Part shown: positions 1-11,334 of the stretch, one piece after another
How the letters are laid out: each line of letters starts with the position of its first letter
Position numbering within the stretch: the stretch's first letter is position 1
Source of the DNA: Riptortus pedestris
Lineage: Eukaryota > Arthropoda > Insecta > Hemiptera > Alydidae
Direction of reading: 5' to 3'
Assembly: GCA_019009955.1 (NCBI GenBank)
Contig: CM032233.1
Span: forward strand, 15,362,501 to 15,426,500
DNA: 64,000 bases
Translations under genes and position numbers: made by a program
Notes under the pieces: model-generated
Database searches by the model: none
What the model was told of the DNA's origin: nothing
What the model saw: only the letters and a program-made list of their open reading frames with translations

Positions 1-72
1 TTTGAGATAAATACAAATACGTTGCACACGTGGAAAATTTGCTTCGTTTACGCAGCCCCTGCGTGACGGACT
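1..72 (-). repeat. HN1 repeat, 5'-end fragment
   Basis: The first bases hold the 5' end of an HN1 copy on the minus strand. Visible blocks are GAGATAAATACAAATACG, a degenerate ATTTGCTTCG block, and GCAGCCCCTGCGTGACGGAC, the complement of the family start. The copy runs off the left edge of the window. Confidence 0.75.
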
Positions 73-490
73 CATCAGAAGGCATGTTGGGGGGGGGGGC
101 GAATTGTTGACTTTCTTAAGGTGAAAGAATGTTAGAATTACGGCCATTTTCTGGTTTGTTTTTTTGTATCTATCGAAGAACATTAGCCGCCATTGTGCCC
201 ATTACCCCCACCCGGTAACTCCATTCGGCTTTCTAAGATAACGAGTTAGATATGCCGTGTCGTGAGCAACTGACCACATAGCCCTCCCACAGCCCTATCC
301 CCACCACTCGCAGCTCCCAGCGTCGAATTTATTATCAACTATCAGCACCTTAATTAGCCATTAGACAGCTTAGTTAATTTTCATTTTCAACCCCCGGCGT
401 TCCTCCGATAACTATATTAACGCGAAGACTCTAAGAGGAGTCGGTTCTCGCCGCAGTTCGAACGGTACTTAACATTCAAACGTAAGATAA
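73..490. other. unassigned AT-rich sequence
   Basis: There is no ORF of note and no match to repeats elsewhere in the window. It includes a short G run near 89-98 and a moderately C-rich patch near 200-320. I see nothing functional. Confidence 0.4.
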
Positions 491-983
491 TACAGGGTGT
501 CCCAAGTTCCGGTGCCAGCCCCCTTAAAATCTGCGATTGTATTTATCAAGGGCTCAGACTTGAAGTACCATAATTGTGACCCCAGAAGAATCTTTGTTGT
601 AGCGAACAAAATTATCTTTGAAACAAGTCTACGGGGAAAGAAATGGAATTGATTTATTTAAAACTAATTACGTAGTAATTATTTGTCAAAGGAATACTTG
701 TTTCCACCTGTATAGCTTCATCCGTCTTAAATTATGGCATTCCATTGGAAATCCCAAAGTTATGGTCGCTGTAGTTTCTGAAATAAATATTTTTACATTT
801 TACTGATAAAGGATGCCTCAAATCGAAAAATTCACCTGTATAAACTCGTTTGAGAATTTGATTTTCTACAAGAATCCGCAATAAAAAGCAGGGCATTCCA
901 TTGTAAATTCCAATGTTATGGTCACTGTAGTGAGTACTAGAGAAGGTTATGAGGTTGAATGTGGACTGAAAAGATGTCTATAA
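491..983 (+). repeat. RB repeat, copy 1
   Basis: The copy starts at CAGGGTGTCCCAAGTTCCGG and continues with CCCTTAAAATC, ACAAGTCTACGGGGAAAG, CATTCCATTGGAAA, CAAATCGAAAAATTCAC and GGTTATGAGGTTGAATGTGG. The same blocks in the same order occur near 33.0-33.2, 42.8-43.25 and 58.3-59.1 kb. No convincing coding frame is present; a 62-codon ORF at 618-806 is not conserved in the other copies. Class unknown. Confidence 0.6.
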
Positions 984-1219
984 ATTACAGTATTAGGTAT
1001 AGTACATATTTTCAATAAAATGAAATACTGATGTTTCAGTTATTGTTTTTGTTTTCGGGGTGCCGTTAGCATGGGTATGAAGTATCGTTCGTCTAATTTC
1101 CACTTTTAGCAGATTTCCCCGAGGGAAATCAGCTATTGATGCTGTACTCATGGAGTAATTTTCAAAAATGTCCTCAAATGTCCATCGACCCTACTTAGCA
1201 GATGAGCATGAGGTCCGTT

Positions 1220-1268
<49 letters not shown>
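984..1268 (-). repeat. HN1 fragments with (TA)n
   Basis: Two HN1 pieces lie here on the minus strand. At 984-1090 there is part of the longer 5' internal variant (block TTACAGTATTAGG). At 1104-1268 there is the 3' end: palindrome-like AGATTTCCCCGAGGGAAATC, the CATCGACCCTACTTAGCAGA block, the GAGGTCCGTTC block, and a (TA)n tract at about 1224-1267. Confidence 0.7.
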
Positions 1269-1271
<3 letters not shown>

Positions 1272-1577
1272 CAATAGTAATTATTTATACAGTTAATTAA
1301 AAAAAAGAAAGTTGTTTAAAACATATCTACACTTCATTAGTTGTATTGTTAGCCGTTGGTTACAGCATGCTAGTAGAAGATTGTTGGGTGTCTGGTAATA
1401 TATAGTTTCTTAATTCTACAAATACAGAATTTTATTAAGAGTGCTTAAAGTTTCGGGCACCATTGGTTCCCCATATCTACACTTCATTTAATATACTTTG
1501 GGTAAGCGTGTTTAAAAACAGTGTGGTTTTCTGGACCCAGGTTGTAACGTTTCATGGAAAACGAAAGGACAATTTCT
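1269..1577. other. unassigned AT-rich sequence
   Basis: No ORF, repeat match or structured element was found. It lies between a (TA)n tract and the next HN1 internal fragment. Confidence 0.35.
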
Positions 1578-2130
1578 CTAATGGCTGAAATCAGAACAGT
1601 GGGAAGGGGGGTGGGGAAGAATTTCAAAATATGTCTGTTACTATAAGACGGATCGAAAAATTGTATAAAATTAATCTCATTGAAAATTAAATTTACTATA
1701 AATATTGTTATAAAGATTTATTCTCTATCTTCAACATTAACCGAAATATTTAGATTTTTTAGTTTTGAGCCTTCAATGAACCCCTACTACTATGAACTAC
1801 TACTCATGTCACATAAACTATACTATGCTATAAAATTAACCACTTTATTTAAAGCTTAAATACCAAATATTATTTTCAACAAATATTTACTAGATGAGGT
1901 ACTTGCAAATACGTTGTGATGGTGTCATCATTTAATATTTTACGTTCTTAACTCGAAAATGTTTATTTGTTCTACATCGTACCCATAGTCAAACTATTTC
2001 TTTCAAGACGAAAGATCATAATAGTTAATGCCTGTAATCGGTCACGGGATGGGAATTCTACTGAGAGAGGGAGGAGTTTGAAAATTCAAAATATATCCTT
2101 TATTTTACGTAAAAATAAGGAATATTTGGT
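1578..2130 (-). repeat. HN1 internal fragments
   Basis: Two consecutive internal HN1 segments lie on the minus strand. The first has TAATGGCTGAAATC, a G-rich tract, ACCGAAATATTTAG, and the AAGCTTAAATACCAAATATT block. The second restarts at about 2010 with AAAGATCATAATAGTTAATG. No termini are present. Confidence 0.6.
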
Positions 2131-2317
2131 GAGATGATATCAAAAGTGTGACCCAGTGTGACAGATTTTGTACTTCAAGGACGGTATAGTTACTATATAT
2201 GTTACAGGACATTTAATGAAAATCACATGATCATTTTGTTAATCCAATTTTCACACTTCCATTAGAAAACCAAACCTATTTCAACCCGAGAACGACGGGT
2301 AACACGGCTAGTCTTGA

Positions 2318-3539
2318 TATATCATATAAAATGTTGTTGTTGCTGTATAGGGTTTAAGGGCGAAAAACTACCAGGTTATCATCGCCCTGTAATATTTATA
2401 ATTCACATTTTGGTATCCTCATCCATATCGCCATTTTAACAATATAAACGAGGATACAAACAATTGCACTTTAAATTTCTTTGTATAAACTCGTGTTTTT
2501 TACAAAATTAAACAATTTATGGAGATCTTTCGAGTCATCTCCAAGGGCCACTTCTATACTATTGGAAATATTGTATTTGTTTCTAATATCTGTATACTTA
2601 TGGCATTCCATTAATATGTGATATATAGTCAGTTCTGTGTTACATTTCTCACAAATCGGGAGTTGATCTTTTGTCATAAGATAGCCATGCGTAAGTCGTG
2701 TGTGCCCAATTCAGAGTCTTCCTAATACAACTTCATCTCTTCTGTTGTCTCTTGTCGAATATTTCCATGGGGGGATGGTGGTTTTAATAGTTTTTAGTTT
2801 ATTGTTCTGGGTTTCATTCCACATGTGTTGCCAGTTTTTATTAATTTCTTCTTTGAGTGGTTGGTAGAGTTCTGCAGATGTAATTGTTGTTGGGGTGATG
2901 GAGTCGAGTTGGTGGGCTTCTCTGGCTGCTAAATCTGCTTTTTCGTTTCCATCTATTCCCACGTGGCTTGGAATCCACATCAAGTAGACGCCTCTTTTTA
3001 GCTCTCGGAGCATTTGTATTTTTTTTTACTATTGGGTTGTTGAATACATCTTTGATACTCAATAGGGCACTCAACGAGTCAGTGCAAATCAGGAATTTTT
3101 CTTGAGTTGAGTGGTTGCAAATGCAATGATATAAACCGAATTTAATTGCGAATAGTTCGGCGGAATATATGCTGGTTAATTTGTTGAGTTTTAATTTTTG
3201 GCAGGCATTTTCTTCGTAGTAGGCGCAGGAGGAAGATTCGGTAATTTTCGAACCATCAGTGTATATTATCTTTGGGTGTTGATATTTTTCTATTTTATTA
3301 ATGAAAGCTTCCTTTATTATCCAATAGTTGATCTCTTGGGACGATTTGTTTATGAGTTTGGTGATTCCTGTATCTATAGATATTTCTTGAATTGTCCAAG
3401 GTGGAGTTGGGTCGAATTCATCAAGACTGTTTGAGTTTTGTAATAATTTGTCTATTATGTTACTCAGCCTAATTCCAATAGGTTTTGGTTTTGTGGGGTT
3501 TTGGTCGTATAGCATAAGTTTGACTATATCATATAAAAT
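2318..3539 (-). mobile_element. 5'-truncated LINE with 15-bp target duplication
   Basis: The direct repeat TATATCATATAAAAT at 2318-2332 and 3525-3539 flanks a minus-strand insertion at 2333-3524. The element's 3' end carries a short CAACAACAACAT tail next to the left repeat, as expected for target-primed reverse transcription. The 5' end is cut inside the region upstream of RNase H, so only the last kilobase was inserted. The exact 15-bp duplication marks this as a single clean insertion event. Confidence 0.85.
2471..3524 (-). pseudogene. LINE ORF2 3' part: RNase H and C-terminal zinc knuckle
   Basis: This is the 3' third of the ORF2 polyprotein of a non-LTR retrotransposon with RNase H (I/Jockey-like group). 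It reads from 3515 down to 2471. The RNase H catalytic acidic residues are all visible: YTDGS, the E of SAELFAI, the D of CTDSLSAL, and GNEKAD after WIPSHVGI. It then continues to a C-terminal CEKCNTELTIYHILMEC motif (C-x2-C...H...C). Two breaks are seen. One is a frameshift in the homopolymer run at about 3018-3027. The other is a TGA at about 2711, where the family has Arg in a RLRIGH-type motif. The endonuclease and reverse transcriptase domains are absent through 5' truncation. The related C-terminus at 41.2 kb ends in nearly the same LFQEI residues (here LYKEI). Confidence 0.88.
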
Positions 3540-3737
3540 AAATGAATAAAAGCGAATCCTTCTGCCGGTCTATTTACTCTGTAGGGAGAGGTTTCAAACA
3601 GACAGGGGTACAACAAAATTCTCACAAAGATGAACATGAGGAGCAATTCGTTTCACAGAAAATTCCTACAGGACGTAAAAAACAACCAGCCCCTTATGAT
3701 ATATCAGGAACATTAATATCGCATATTATATGAGTTA
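3540..3737. other. unassigned, short ORF not supported
   Basis: A 63-codon plus-strand ORF at 3542-3733 has low-complexity, polar content. I see no recognisable motif or repeat match. Confidence 0.25.
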
Positions 3738-4120
3738 CATGCAAATATGTTCTGGTGACCCCCCCCCCGTCTTAAGTTCTTGGACTACAAACATTTGATT
3801 GATTGGGATTAAAATTATTGTGATTCAGAATAAATTACAGTACTAGATGTAGTAAATAGTTTTCAATAAAATTAATATGTTATATTCTGATATATTTCAG
3901 TAATTGTTTCTCTTTCCGGTGAGAGGATGGCAGACCCATTTGTTTACGTTTCAGTTTTCCTTGGGGAGGTTATAAAATTGACTGAAATATTTCTCATTAC
4001 TGTTTGTATTTATTCACTTAATATTCACGGTGGTGTGCTACCAGTATGTGAATTTATCTATTGAAAAACTTTAAAGGGAAATCTGCTTAGTTTACGGAGT
4101 CCCTGCGAGTCGGACTTTTT
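3738..4120 (-). repeat. HN1 repeat, 5' half (long variant)
   Basis: This is a minus-strand HN1 5' half of the longer internal variant. It contains TTACATGCAAATATGTTCTG, a C run, ACAGTACTAGATGTAG, TACCAGTATGTG, GGGAAATCTGCTTAG and TCGGACTTTTT, the complement of the family start. Confidence 0.8.
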
Positions 4121-5299
4121 CCTAACTGATGGATCCTGCAATATCGACCACTCAACGTATTCACACACACACATATATATATATTCTATTCACTCACTAG
4201 CGATAGCAAATTTCGAAATATTTGAACTAACCCTTATTATATTTAAACATCCAGCAAAGAAAACCAAGTTTGTTAATGGCCAGAATCGACCAAGGGAGAA
4301 GGAGGGGGGAGGGAGTAATTTATAATTCAAATTATCTCCCTTTTTTTTTGAGTTAGATCAAAATCAATCTTGTTGTAAATTTCAATTTACTAAAACTTCG
4401 ATTCAATGAAAGTTTTTGTACGACTAACGGTTAACGGGATACAAGTGACTTTAATGTTTTTATTGGGATTTCTTTTTAAAAAAGAAGCTATTGATGTTGC
4501 TCACGTGACGAAATTTCACAATACTTCCTAAAATTAAAAGAGAACAAATATACAGGAAATATTCGAATATAAAAGCAATTTTACTTAATTGTTTGGGTGA
4601 AACTATCTCAAATTTTGGAGAGTGTATTTAAGTTGCCTATTCATATATATTAGACCTTCACTTTATTTAGATGAGGACGTGATAATGTAATGCCTGAAGA
4701 ACGCTATTATTATTCAACTTCGGTCTTCAAATCACATTCCCAGTAAGTCAGAGCAGTACCCTCTCGGTCTTGTTGTCCCTCGACTGACTCCTTGCTTTAT
4801 GACCCCAATTGCCTCCTTTTATTATGACCTCTCTTGACTTTAGGGAAGGTTGTAAATCATGGATTTAGGATAGTGTCCATTGGTTGTTGGGGGCTTCATG
4901 CCTTTAGAAGAAAAAAAAATGACCTGCCCATAGGGTTGGGAGTACTCTTGACAATAAGGAGGCGGCAACATGAATACCTCTGGGGGAATTCCGTATGGGT
5001 CTAGTTACTCTTACCTCCTACAATTTGGGACAGCTCTCTCCCACATAAATACTATTTAGGAAAGGAAATCGTAGAAACAAATTCTAAGAGCTACTTTAAT
5101 ATATCAACAACTGAATGTTATTTTACAATAATAGAATAACACATAAATCATAAAACAAGATCCATGGATATGCTTCCAACCCCCAACTACAAAATAAATA
5201 TTTTGAGAAAAGCATATCATTTTCGGGGGGTAAAACTCTTTTAAATCTTTGCACGTATGTATTAAATCTGTAAGAAATATTTCTTGTTTAAATCAACTT
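4121..5299. other. mostly unassigned; HN1 scrap at 4253-4400
   Basis: A short HN1 internal scrap (GTTTGTTAATGGC, G-rich tract, TTCAAATTATCTCC) lies at about 4253-4400. The remainder, including a less AT-rich stretch at 4670-5045, has no supported ORF and no match to other repeats in the window. Confidence 0.4.
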
Positions 5300-5524
5300 A
5301 TTTATTAACGTCCACTTTTTGCAACTAAGGCTAACTGGGACGGGTTGTCTACAGGTTACCACCCTTTTCTAGCCAGGGTGGGAATAAGGATTTTATTTAA
5401 TGAATTCCGTCACTAATATAACTATAAATTCCTTTGCCCAGGCGGGAATCGAACTCACCGCTCTAGGTTTACCATGTGTGGTTAAGATCAACCAACGCTT
5501 TAACTCGCACGTCTAACCTGAGCC

Positions 5525-5527
<3 letters not shown>
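5300..5527 (-). mobile_element. tRNA-derived SINE, copy 1
   Basis: Read on the minus strand it starts GGGGCTCAGGTTAGACGTGC. It has an A-box-like GCGAGTTAAAGCG and a B box GAGTTCGATTCCCGCC about 60 bases later. A shared body follows (AGCCTTAGTTGCAAAAAGTG region) and then a tail GGACGTTAATAAATAAG. The head best resembles a class II (Leu/Ser-like) tRNA. It abuts the (TA)n tract at 5528. Two other full copies are at 55.6 and 60.8 kb, and a deleted one is at 32.8 kb. Confidence 0.8.

Positions 5528-5602
<75 letters not shown>
5528..5602. repeat. (TA)n microsatellite
   Basis: About 37 TA units lie between the SINE head and a foldback element. A second (TA)n tract at 5971-6021 flanks the other side of that element. 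Confidence 0.95.
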
Positions 5603-5605
<3 letters not shown>

Positions 5606-5644
5606 GTGCTGATGTTTTTGACCAGGTTGTATTTATATAGGGTG

Positions 5645-5966
5645 TGTTATTCTTCTCGGAGTTTTGGTCAATGTTGGTGAAATAAATCTTAGTTTATGCC
5701 GATATTTCCAGAATCTTTATTTTCTCGTCTTCAGGGCTAATCCCCCTAATCATAGTGCAATAAGAATGTATAATAGTTTATAGATTATTTAGTCTTGGTA
5801 AGTAATAATAAGGAAAAACACCCTTTTACAATAATATGTAATAAAAAAGTGCAATATTATAAAGTAGTATATTTAATTTTACAGCCGAGAAAATAAAGAT
5901 TCTAGAAATATCGGCATAAACTATGATTTATTTCACCAACATTGACAAAAACTCCGAGAAGAATAA

Positions 5967-5969
<3 letters not shown>
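5645..5969. mobile_element. foldback element with ~85-bp inverted ends (type D)
   Basis: The left arm, from TGTTATTCTTCTCGGAGTTT to ATCTTTATTTTCTCG, is inverted at about 5884-5969 with a few mismatches. The ~155-bp centre has no ORF. (TA)n tracts lie on both sides, so it looks inserted into a TA microsatellite. The same arm sequence occurs at 21.5 and 22.7 kb. Short CTGAAGA and GAAA blocks near the arms resemble ends of some Penelope-like retroelements; the class stays open. Confidence 0.65.
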
Positions 5970-6024
<55 letters not shown>

Positions 6025-6068
6025 CTTGTTTAAAAATAAATTAAAGAATGTCATATCTGAAGGATGTA

Positions 6069-7030
6069 TTAACAGATTTTCCTTAAGGGAAATCAGCTAA
6101 TGAGGCTGCACTCAAAAATGTCCACAAATGTCCATCTATCCTACTTAGTAGATGACAGAAAAATTACATCACCATTGTATATATCTTTGTCTGTTACCTC
6201 TCTAACTGTAGCAATCTTTACGTTATCTTTACCAAACTCGATATATAAGCGTTTATTTAAAACCAAAGTTCAAGTTCGGTATCGACTGAAATCGAACAGG
6301 GGGAGAGGGGGATTCCGAAAATACAAAATATCTGCTTTATAATACTTCGGATTGAAATATTGTATAGAACCATTCTTATTGAAAATTGTATTACCTATAA
6401 TAGCTATAATTAGCTAATATGAATATTAACCAAGACTTTTGATTTTTTTTTAGTTTTCAGCCTTCAGTAAAACCCCACTCCTAGTCATGTCGCATAAACA
6501 ATACTGTGGTATATAATGAACCACTTCATTTCAGGATTAAATACTAAATATTGTTACCCTTGAACTTTGACTGTGAGAAACACATGCAAATACGTTATGT
6601 GATAGTGACATCATCAATTAAGATTTTTCGTTCTTTACTCAAAAATGTTTCTTTGATCTCTACCATACTATATATTTAACTGCTTCAGTCTACACTGGGT
6701 TTAGAGAAGGGAATTCGAAAATTCAAAATACTTCCTTCGTAATGAGCGGGATTGTGAAAATTTATAGAACCGACATTTTTAAAATATTTATGATCTACAA
6801 TTGTTGTTCTATGCCTTTTTTTCGTTACTCAAATATTAAGTTACTCGTACTCTTGTTTTCATCCGCCAGTAACAATTCCTTCCCCCTTCTGCTAATACAA
6901 TTTTTTTTATTTATTAATTTATTTTTTAAATAAAAAAAGGGAATATTTTATGAGATGAGATTACGAGTGTGTTATACCAGAACATAGGAAATCTGGTTAG
7001 TTTACGCAGCCTCTGTATGGCAGACTTTTT
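6069..7030 (-). repeat. HN1 repeat, near full length
   Basis: It begins with the 3' palindrome (AGATTTTCCTTAAGGGAAAT) at 6073. It runs through CATCTATCCTACTTAGTAGA, the CTGTTACCTCTCTAACTG block, a G-rich tract at about 6298-6312 and a duplicated internal segment. It ends at CTGTATGGCAGACTTTTT. The TA tract is almost lost in this copy. Confidence 0.75.
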
Positions 7031-7600
7031 ATATTACTATCACGTTTTTAAGATTAGGTTTCGTTAGTATGCCCTTCTGTGTGATTCTTCTTTTAACAGG
7101 TTTACTTTCAGGAAAATCAGCTATTGAGGTCGTAATCATTACACGAATTTAGAAACATTTCTTCAAATGTCCATCGATCCTACCTAGGAGAGGTCGAAAA
7201 TAGATTTGTCTGTTACCGCTCTAATTATTGTTTTATCGTTACAAAACGCGATGTAAAAAGAAAGATCATGTTCGTTAACGGCTGAAATCGGACTGGGGGA
7301 GGGGGTTAAGAGCGGTTGAATTTCGAAAATTCGAAATATCTTCGTTATTACAAGTCGGATCGAAAATGTTTATATAAGCAATATTATTGCAAATGCAATT
7401 ACCTATAAGTATTGTTATGAAAATATTTTCTTCATCATGAATATTAACCGAGTTATTTGGTTTTTTTTTAGTTTTCAGCCTTCAGTAAACTCCCACTCCT
7501 CATGTCATATTAACAATAAGCTATTATATCGTGACGTTTTTCATTAAAAGCTTAAGTATCGGTCTCATTGAACTTTTAGTTTTTGAGATAAATGCAAATA

Positions 7601-8215
7601 TACTCAACCGCAAAAAAACCGGACACTTAGATTTAGTCTTATAATTTTGTTAAATACTTAATATATATGTATATTAATCTTTTTAATTAAAATAATTGGT
7701 TAATCTATAGGTTATTTAAACAAAATCTGCCAAAAGTGAATAATTTTTATTGATTATTTACACAAAAATACAAAATAAAAAAAAAATAAAAAGATAAATT
7801 AACACATTTAAAAAAAAAAAATTATTCTTCATTTTTATTACAGTGAATGGTAGACTTCGCTACCCCAAGCGTTTCGGCAATGTAACGTAAGCTCCGGCCT
7901 TCCATCTAAGTTTGAAAGACCCATTATTCTGGATCGAAATAAAAATGAAACATTAATTAAAGAAAATGCTTGGTTAATAATTAAAGATGTTTAAATGTGC
8001 GAAAAACTACTTACAGTTTAGAATAGATCAACTTCAGGACAAATAAATCTAATCTGAGATTTATCTAATTGTTTACTAATCCTGAAGAGATTAGTTCAAT
8101 GGACTTAGACTCTAAATTCTCTGTAATAACTAGAATACGCACATAAAGACAATTGCTGAAAATTAGCTTTTAATACCACATTAATGAAGTGTCCGGTTTT
8201 TTTTGCGGTTGAGTG
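7601..8215. mobile_element. Tc1/mariner-type non-autonomous element
   Basis: Inverted ends YACTCAACCGCAAAAAAACC (left from 7601, right ending 8215) continue into GGACACTT. They are flanked by TA on both sides (7599-7600 and 8216-8217), the target duplication of Tc1/mariner elements. The 615-bp body is AT-rich. It retains only a 27-codon piece of transposase, described separately, so it is a deletion derivative. Confidence 0.85.
7822..7905 (-). pseudogene. remnant of Tc1 transposase helix-turn-helix
   Basis: The minus-strand frame from 7905 to the stop at 7822 reads MEGRSLRYIAETLGVAKSTI, then HCNKNEE. This matches the first helix-turn-helix of Tc1-type transposases (G-x-S-x-R-x-IA-x-x-LGV-x-x-STI). 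No DDE catalytic domain follows. It lies inside the Tc1-like element, whose inverted ends support the family assignment. It is too short to act as a transposase; I treat it as a relic left by internal deletion. Confidence 0.7.
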
Positions 8216-8259
8216 TATGTGGTGCACGTGGGAAACCTGCTTAGTTAACGAAGCCCTTA

Positions 8260-9480
8260 CATCACGGACTTTTTGATATTTGTACTTGGTTCAGGTGTGA
8301 TGCTGGGCTCTTCTGAAATTTATGAATACTGGGCCCTTCATTGTCATCTAGAATCAAAGACATCCGTCTGTGTCATTAGTGGTTAAAAAAAGATCGATAA
8401 TTATGCCTGACTAGTCTATTGAATTTATTCTCGCGGGTCTTGGTTTCATTAACCAATTTCTTCATTAGATGTTATGTCATGAAGACTAAATACCAAATAT
8501 TGATCTCATTGAACTATTACTTTTTCAGTAATTTGCATATACGTGCTAATGAAATGTTCTATAAATGTTATGTACATTGTTTTCACTACATTGAATATTA
8601 ACTGAGATATTTGCATTTTTTAGTTTTCGGAACTGAGTAAACACCCCCTCCTACTCATGTCATATTAACAATAGCCTGTTATATTATGAAGCACTTTATT
8701 TGATGCCTATTACTTGATATATATCTGTCTGTTAACACTCTAGTGGTCGCAATGTTTGTATGATCGTTACATCACGGACTTTTTGATATTTGTACTTAGT
8801 TCAGGTGTGATACTGGGCTCTTCTGAAATTTATGAATACTGGGCCCTTCATTGTCATCTAGAATTAAAGACATCCGTCTGTGTCATTAGAGGTTAAAAAA
8901 AGAACGATAAGTATGCCTGACTAGCCTATTGAATTTATTCTCGTGGGTCTTGGTTTCATTAACTAATTTCTTCATTAGCTGTTATGTCATGAAGACTAAA
9001 TACCAAATATTGATCTCATTGAACAATTACTTTTTCAGTTAAATGCATATACGTGCTAATGAAATGTTCTATAAATGTTGTTATGTACATTTGTTTCACT
9101 ATATTGACTATTAACCGAGATATTTGCATTTTTTTTAGTTTTCGGACATGAGTAAACACCCCCTCCTACTCATGTCATATTAACAATAGTCTGTTATATT
9201 ATGAAGCACTTTATTTGATTCCTATTACTTGATATATATCTGTCTGTTAACACTCTAGTGGTCGCAATGTTTGTATGATCGTTACATCACGGACTTTTGT
9301 ATATTTGTACTTAGTTCAGGTGTGATACTGGGCTCTTCTGAAATTTATGAATACTGGGCCCTTCATTGTCATCTAGAATTAAAGACATCCTTCTGTGTCA
9401 TTAGTGGTTAGAAAAAAAACGATAAGTATGCCCGACTAGTCTATTGAATTTATTCTCGCGGGTCTTGGTTTCATTAACGG
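8260..9480. repeat. tandem array of ~510-bp units derived from HN1
   Basis: Units start at 8260, 8770 and 9285, each with CATCACGGACTTTTGATATT-like sequence. They repeat GGCTCTTCTGAAATTTATGA, CTCGCGGGTCTTGGTTTCAT and an HN1 core (ACCGAGATATTTGCATTTTT), and the first two end at TTTGTATGATCGTTA. The third unit breaks off at about 9480 into unrelated sequence. A partial fourth copy lies at about 10130-10440. Confidence 0.85.
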
Positions 9481-9763
9481 AATCACCAAAGACAAACTAC
9501 AAGAGAGGATTATTACAAATAAACCTTTGTAGATTATATATCGTCGTTAAGATCAAACCGATAAGCTTAGCGTGTATTCCGAACGCAGGGTCCTTAAACA
9601 CTTTCAAAAGGGCGAAATACGCCCAGAAAAACCCAAAACAATAACAAATACTGCCTCAGTCGAACTCTTTAATCAAATTCACTTCTTATTGATGGACTTC
9701 GATCATCATCGGCAGCCTTTATTGTTTCAGGTTTTCACGAGTCCTTCAGCCAGTCTGTAAGTG
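9481..9763 (+). other. unique insert in the array with weak mariner-like ORF
   Basis: This block replaces the rest of the third tandem unit. A plus frame (9572-9760, continuous with a longer frame upstream) reads HFQKGEIRPEKPKTITNTAS, then a hydrophobic-rich stretch. The spacing loosely recalls the N-terminal region of mariner transposases (F-x-x-G...GRPKT), but no catalytic motif is present. It could equally be captured non-transposon sequence. Confidence 0.25.
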
Positions 9764-11209
9764 TTAGCAAATTTCCTTTTATTGAGGTCTAATTCATGAC
9801 TCGATTTTCGAAAAATGTCCTCAAATGTCCATCTATCCTACCCAGGAGATGACAAAAATGAGGTCCGTTCAAAATTATGTATGTATATAGTATATAAATT
9901 TGCCTGTTGACGCTTTTGCGGTCGTATGTTTTATTGTATTGTTACCAAACTCCACATTTAATTGTTTTATGTAAAAGGGAAGATCAAGTTCGTTAATGGC
10001 AGAAATTAGACCAGCGGGAGAGGGGAATTTTGAAAATTCTACATATCTCCGTTACAATACGTCGGATCGAAAAATTGTATAAAACAAATCTTATTGAAAT
10101 TAAACGGCCTATAAATGTTGTTATATGCATTTTTTCATTAGCTGTTATGTCATGAAGACTACATACCAAATATTGATCTCATTGAACTATTACTTTTTCA
10201 GTTAAATGCATATACTAATGAAATGTCCTATAAATGTTGTATGTACATTTGTTTCACTATATTGACTATTAACCGAGATATTTGTATTTTTTAGTTTTCG
10301 GAACTGAGTAAACAACCCCTCCTACTCATGTCATATTAACAATAGTCTATTATATTATGAAGCACTTTATTTGATGCCTATTACTTGATATATATCTGTC
10401 TGTTAACACTCTAGTGGTCGCAATGTTCGTATGATCGTTATGAAATTTGATATTTAAACGTTTTATGTAAAAATGAAGATCACGTTCGTTAAGGGCTAAA
10501 ATCTGACAAGTGGTGGGAAGGGGGATTTTCGAAAATTCGAATTATCTCCGTTACTATACGTTGGACGGAAAATCGTATAGCCCCAGTCTTATTGCAAATT
10601 AAATGTACAATAAATATTGTTATATACATATATTCTCTATCTTGAATATTAACCGAGATATTTGCATTTTCCAGCCTTTAGTTAACCCCCATTTCTACTC
10701 ATGTCAGATAAACAATATTCTGTTATATAATAAACCACTTTATTTGAACCCTAAATGCCGAATATTGTTCTCGAGAGAACCTTTATTATATGAGATACAT
10801 GCAAATATGTTCTGTTGATCCCGCCTGTCTCAATTTCTTGGACTAATAAAAATTGAGTGATTGAAATAAAAATTATTCTATTCTAATTCATTATAAATTA
10901 CAGTACTAGATATAGTAAATAGTTTGCAATAAAATTAATATGTTATATTCAGACATATTCCAGTAATTGTTTTTCTTTCAGATGAATATTTCTATCCATC
11001 TTTTCAGCTCTGAGAGGTTTGCAGATCTGTTTGTTTGCAATTCAGACGCTTTCCGCTGGAAGGTTATTACAACTGACTGAAAGACTAATTATTACCGTTT
11101 GTAATTATTCACTTAATATTAAGTGTTACCAGTATGTAGATTTATCTATTGTAAAACTCCACAAGGGAAATCTGCTTAGTTTACGCAGCCCCTGCTTGAC
11201 GAACTTTTT
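9764..11209 (-). repeat. HN1 repeat, longest copy
   Basis: The 3' end starts at TTAGCAAATTTCC (9764). Then come the CATCTATCCTACCCAGGAGA and GAGGTCCGTTC blocks and a degraded microsatellite. An inserted piece of the 510-bp unit lies at about 10130-10440. It continues through the G-rich block, the ACCGAGATATTTGC block and the long 5' variant. It ends GGGAAATCTGCTTAGTTTAC, GCAGCCCCTGC near 11200. It shows that the full family carries a longer 5' half than the short copies. Confidence 0.8.
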
Positions 11210-11334
11210 TTCTGTGTGCGTGGGCGTGGAAATTATTTTTAGTCAATTGTAAGGTGATAAATCTGTACCGTCTTAAGTTAAGTATAAAGTAAGCGTGAAA
11301 GCCTTTTTAAAAAGCAATTTTATTGGCAATAACA

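Larger units (their letters stand above)
7092..8274 (-). repeat. HN1 repeat interrupted by a Tc1-like element
   Basis: HN1 blocks run from GGAAAATCAGCTATTGAGGT (7110) to GATAAATGCAAATA (7600). They resume after the insertion at GTGGTGCACGTGGGAAACCT (8218) and end near ATCACGGACTTTTT. Removing 7601-8215 and one TA restores the family order. HN1 is therefore older than the Tc1-like insertion. Confidence 0.8.

Noticed and set aside
8260..9480. CRISPR-like repeat array
   Set aside because: Units are ~510 bp, contiguous, and made of transposon sequence; no short direct repeats with unique spacers exist anywhere in the window.
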